Positions 4,652 through 5,778 of a stretch of 5,778 bases of DNA are shown one piece after another. The stretch is from NCBI GenBank assembly GCA_904501955.1, contig CAJGCY010000155.1:1-5778 (forward strand). Reading direction: 5' to 3'. A model generated the notes under the pieces. It worked only from the letters and a program-made list of their open reading frames with translations. It was not told where the DNA came from and searched no databases. The stretch comes from an uncultured Akkermansia sp. (GTDB lineage Bacteria > Verrucomicrobiota > Verrucomicrobiia > Verrucomicrobiales > Akkermansiaceae). The position numbers and the translations under genes were made by a program. Position 1 is the stretch's first letter; each line of letters begins with the position of its first letter.

Positions 4652-5778
4652 CACCCCTCATCACCGAAAGAAAAAGTAAGTATCCACGACATGCGGATCC
4701 ATTTATTTGCTTCTGTTACATCTTTCTCAACCCCCAACCCATATAAATACATTACACCCAATACATAACAAGCCTTTCCCTGATTATTTTTTGCAGCCTT
4801 GATTATCCATTGGCTCGCTTGCAGCATACTTTCGGCGGTTTCTGAGCGCTTTAATAACAACATCCCCAAAATAAACTGAGCCTCTGCATTACCTTTCTCA
4901 GCAGCTTTACTTATCCAGATAAAGCCATTTTGCTCATCATTTTGCATTAAAAACAGATACCCTACCCAAAAGAAAGCCTCTTCATAACCATTCTCTGCTG
5001 ATGTCCTAAACCAATACATTGCTTTCTGCCGGTCTTGCGGGACATCATGCCCCTCCCAATAAAAGGTACCTAACCAATATTGAGCATGAGAATCTCCCTG
5101 TTCCGCAGCTTTATTTATCCAATAAAAAGATTGCTCTATATTTTTCGGCACGCCGTTACCACGGTAATAACATTCTCCCAACAAAAACTGAGCCTGTGCG
5201 TTTCCTTTTTCTGCAAGCCTGATCATCCAATAAATCGATTGACTCAAACTTTGAGAAACTATATAACCTTTAGCATAAGCGTTTACCAGCCACATTTGAG
5301 CTGAGTCTGAATTATTTTCGGCAGCTTTCAACATCCAGTATGATGTTTTTTCTGCATCTTTGGGCAACACTTCACCGGCATCGTAAGCAAAGCCTAGCCA
5401 TTCTTGAGCTTTTACGTTTCCATTTTCGGCTGCTTTAAACATCCAATAAAGCGCCTCATCTGTATTTTTCGATAAGAAATCACCTATTATAAGCTCAATT
5501 CCCAAACTAAATTGCGCTTCAGCATGCCCCTTTTCCGCTGCTTTTGTTAACCAATAAAGCGACAGTTCTGCATTTTGTGGTATACCATCAATACCGCTAT
5601 AAACACACCCTAACAAAAACTGCGTTTCAACATGGCCCTGTTCTGCTGCTAAAGTCCACCATTTCAGTGCTTCCATTCCATTCTTAGAGACTCCATCGAC
5701 ACTGACATAAATACGCCCTAAAAAATTCTGAGCTTCAGCATTGCCTTGTTCTGCCGCTTTTGTTAACCAAAAGAGCGT
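4651..5778 (-). CDS. Sel1-repeat protein, 5' end outside the window
   Basis: The reading frame is open to the window edge: the 34 codons before the first in-window Met (5676) encode good repeat sequence (AAEQGNAEAQNFLG), so the start lies beyond 5778. The visible 375 residues hold about ten Sel1-like repeats (tandem helix pairs of 36 residues, TPR-like): a partial one at 2-37, then 38-73, 74-109, 110-145, 146-181, 182-217, 218-253, a short one of 32 at 254-285, 286-321, 322-357, and a half repeat to the end. The core pattern is YW..KAAE.GN..AQ..LG..Y..G..V..... Sel1 repeats are protein-interaction scaffolds; partner and location cannot be told without the N-terminus. The last repeat breaks off after KWIRMS with an unrelated tail (WILTFSFGDEG). 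Base composition is clearly more AT-rich than in ppk1 and the lipoprotein genes, which may indicate transfer or different selection. Confidence 0.9.
   Translation of the reverse strand, partial: TLFWLTKAAEQGNAEAQNFLGRIYVSVDGVSKNGMEALKWWTLAAEQGHVETQFLLGCVYSGIDGIPQNAELSLYWLTKAAEKGHAEAQFSLGIELIIGDFLSKNTDEALYWMFKAAENGNVKAQEWLGFAYDAGEVLPKDAEKTSYWMLKAAENNSDSAQMWLVNAYAKGYIVSQSLSQSIYWMIRLAEKGNAQAQFLLGECYYRGNGVPKNIEQSFYWINKAAEQGDSHAQYWLGTFYWEGHDVPQDRQKAMYWFRTSAENGYEEAFFWVGYLFLMQNDEQNGFIWISKAAEKGNAEAQFILGMLLLKRSETAESMLQASQWIIKAAKNNQGKACYVLGVMYLYGLGVEKDVTEANKWIRMSWILTFSFGDEG

Noticed and set aside
4651..5676. Sel1 protein starting at the Met at 5676
   Set aside because: The frame continues upstream to the window edge with good Sel1 repeat sequence, so that Met is internal.

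Overview
The window looks like chromosomal DNA of a Gram-negative, probably commensal bacterium. Two lipoproteins with lipoboxes and no inner-membrane retention Asp at +2 imply an outer membrane. The N-terminus of the polyphosphate kinase (MYINREISWLEFNQRVLDQA) and a Sel1-repeat protein next to structured intergenic repeats remind me of Verrucomicrobiota and related PVC bacteria. That placement is an impression from sequence style, not a demonstrated assignment.

Layout. Positions 1 to about 250 hold no convincing gene but a structured repeat with nested hairpins. A good sigma70-type promoter (TTGACA-17-TAGATT) then drives a 92-residue TM2-domain membrane protein (+ strand, 312-590). It converges, with 8 bp between stop codons, on a full-length polyphosphate kinase 1 gene (- strand, 599-2677). 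Upstream of ppk is a 139 bp gap holding a 10 bp perfect hairpin, probably the end of the next operon, overlapped by a candidate ppk promoter. Next come two tandem paralogous lipoprotein genes on the - strand (2817-3584 and 3584-4363), overlapping by one base (TGATG) and driven by a strong promoter (TTGCCA-17-TAGAAT). Both proteins share a Cys...His...Asp arrangement that I read as a transglutaminase-like/papain-fold catalytic triad, suggesting lipid-anchored cysteine peptidases or amidase/transferase-like enzymes of unknown target.

From about 4436 to the right edge the DNA is visibly more AT-rich. It contains a 22-codon ORF with a strong Shine-Dalgarno whose peptide ends like an outer-membrane beta-barrel, a long hairpin holding an 11-G run, and the 3' part of a Sel1-repeat protein gene (- strand) that runs off the window at 5778.

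No shared pathway links these genes. Only the lipoprotein pair is clearly an operon. The most interesting points are the predicted triad in the duplicated lipoproteins and the geometry of two promoters, each exactly 12 nt upstream of its ATG, which implies near-leaderless mRNAs.
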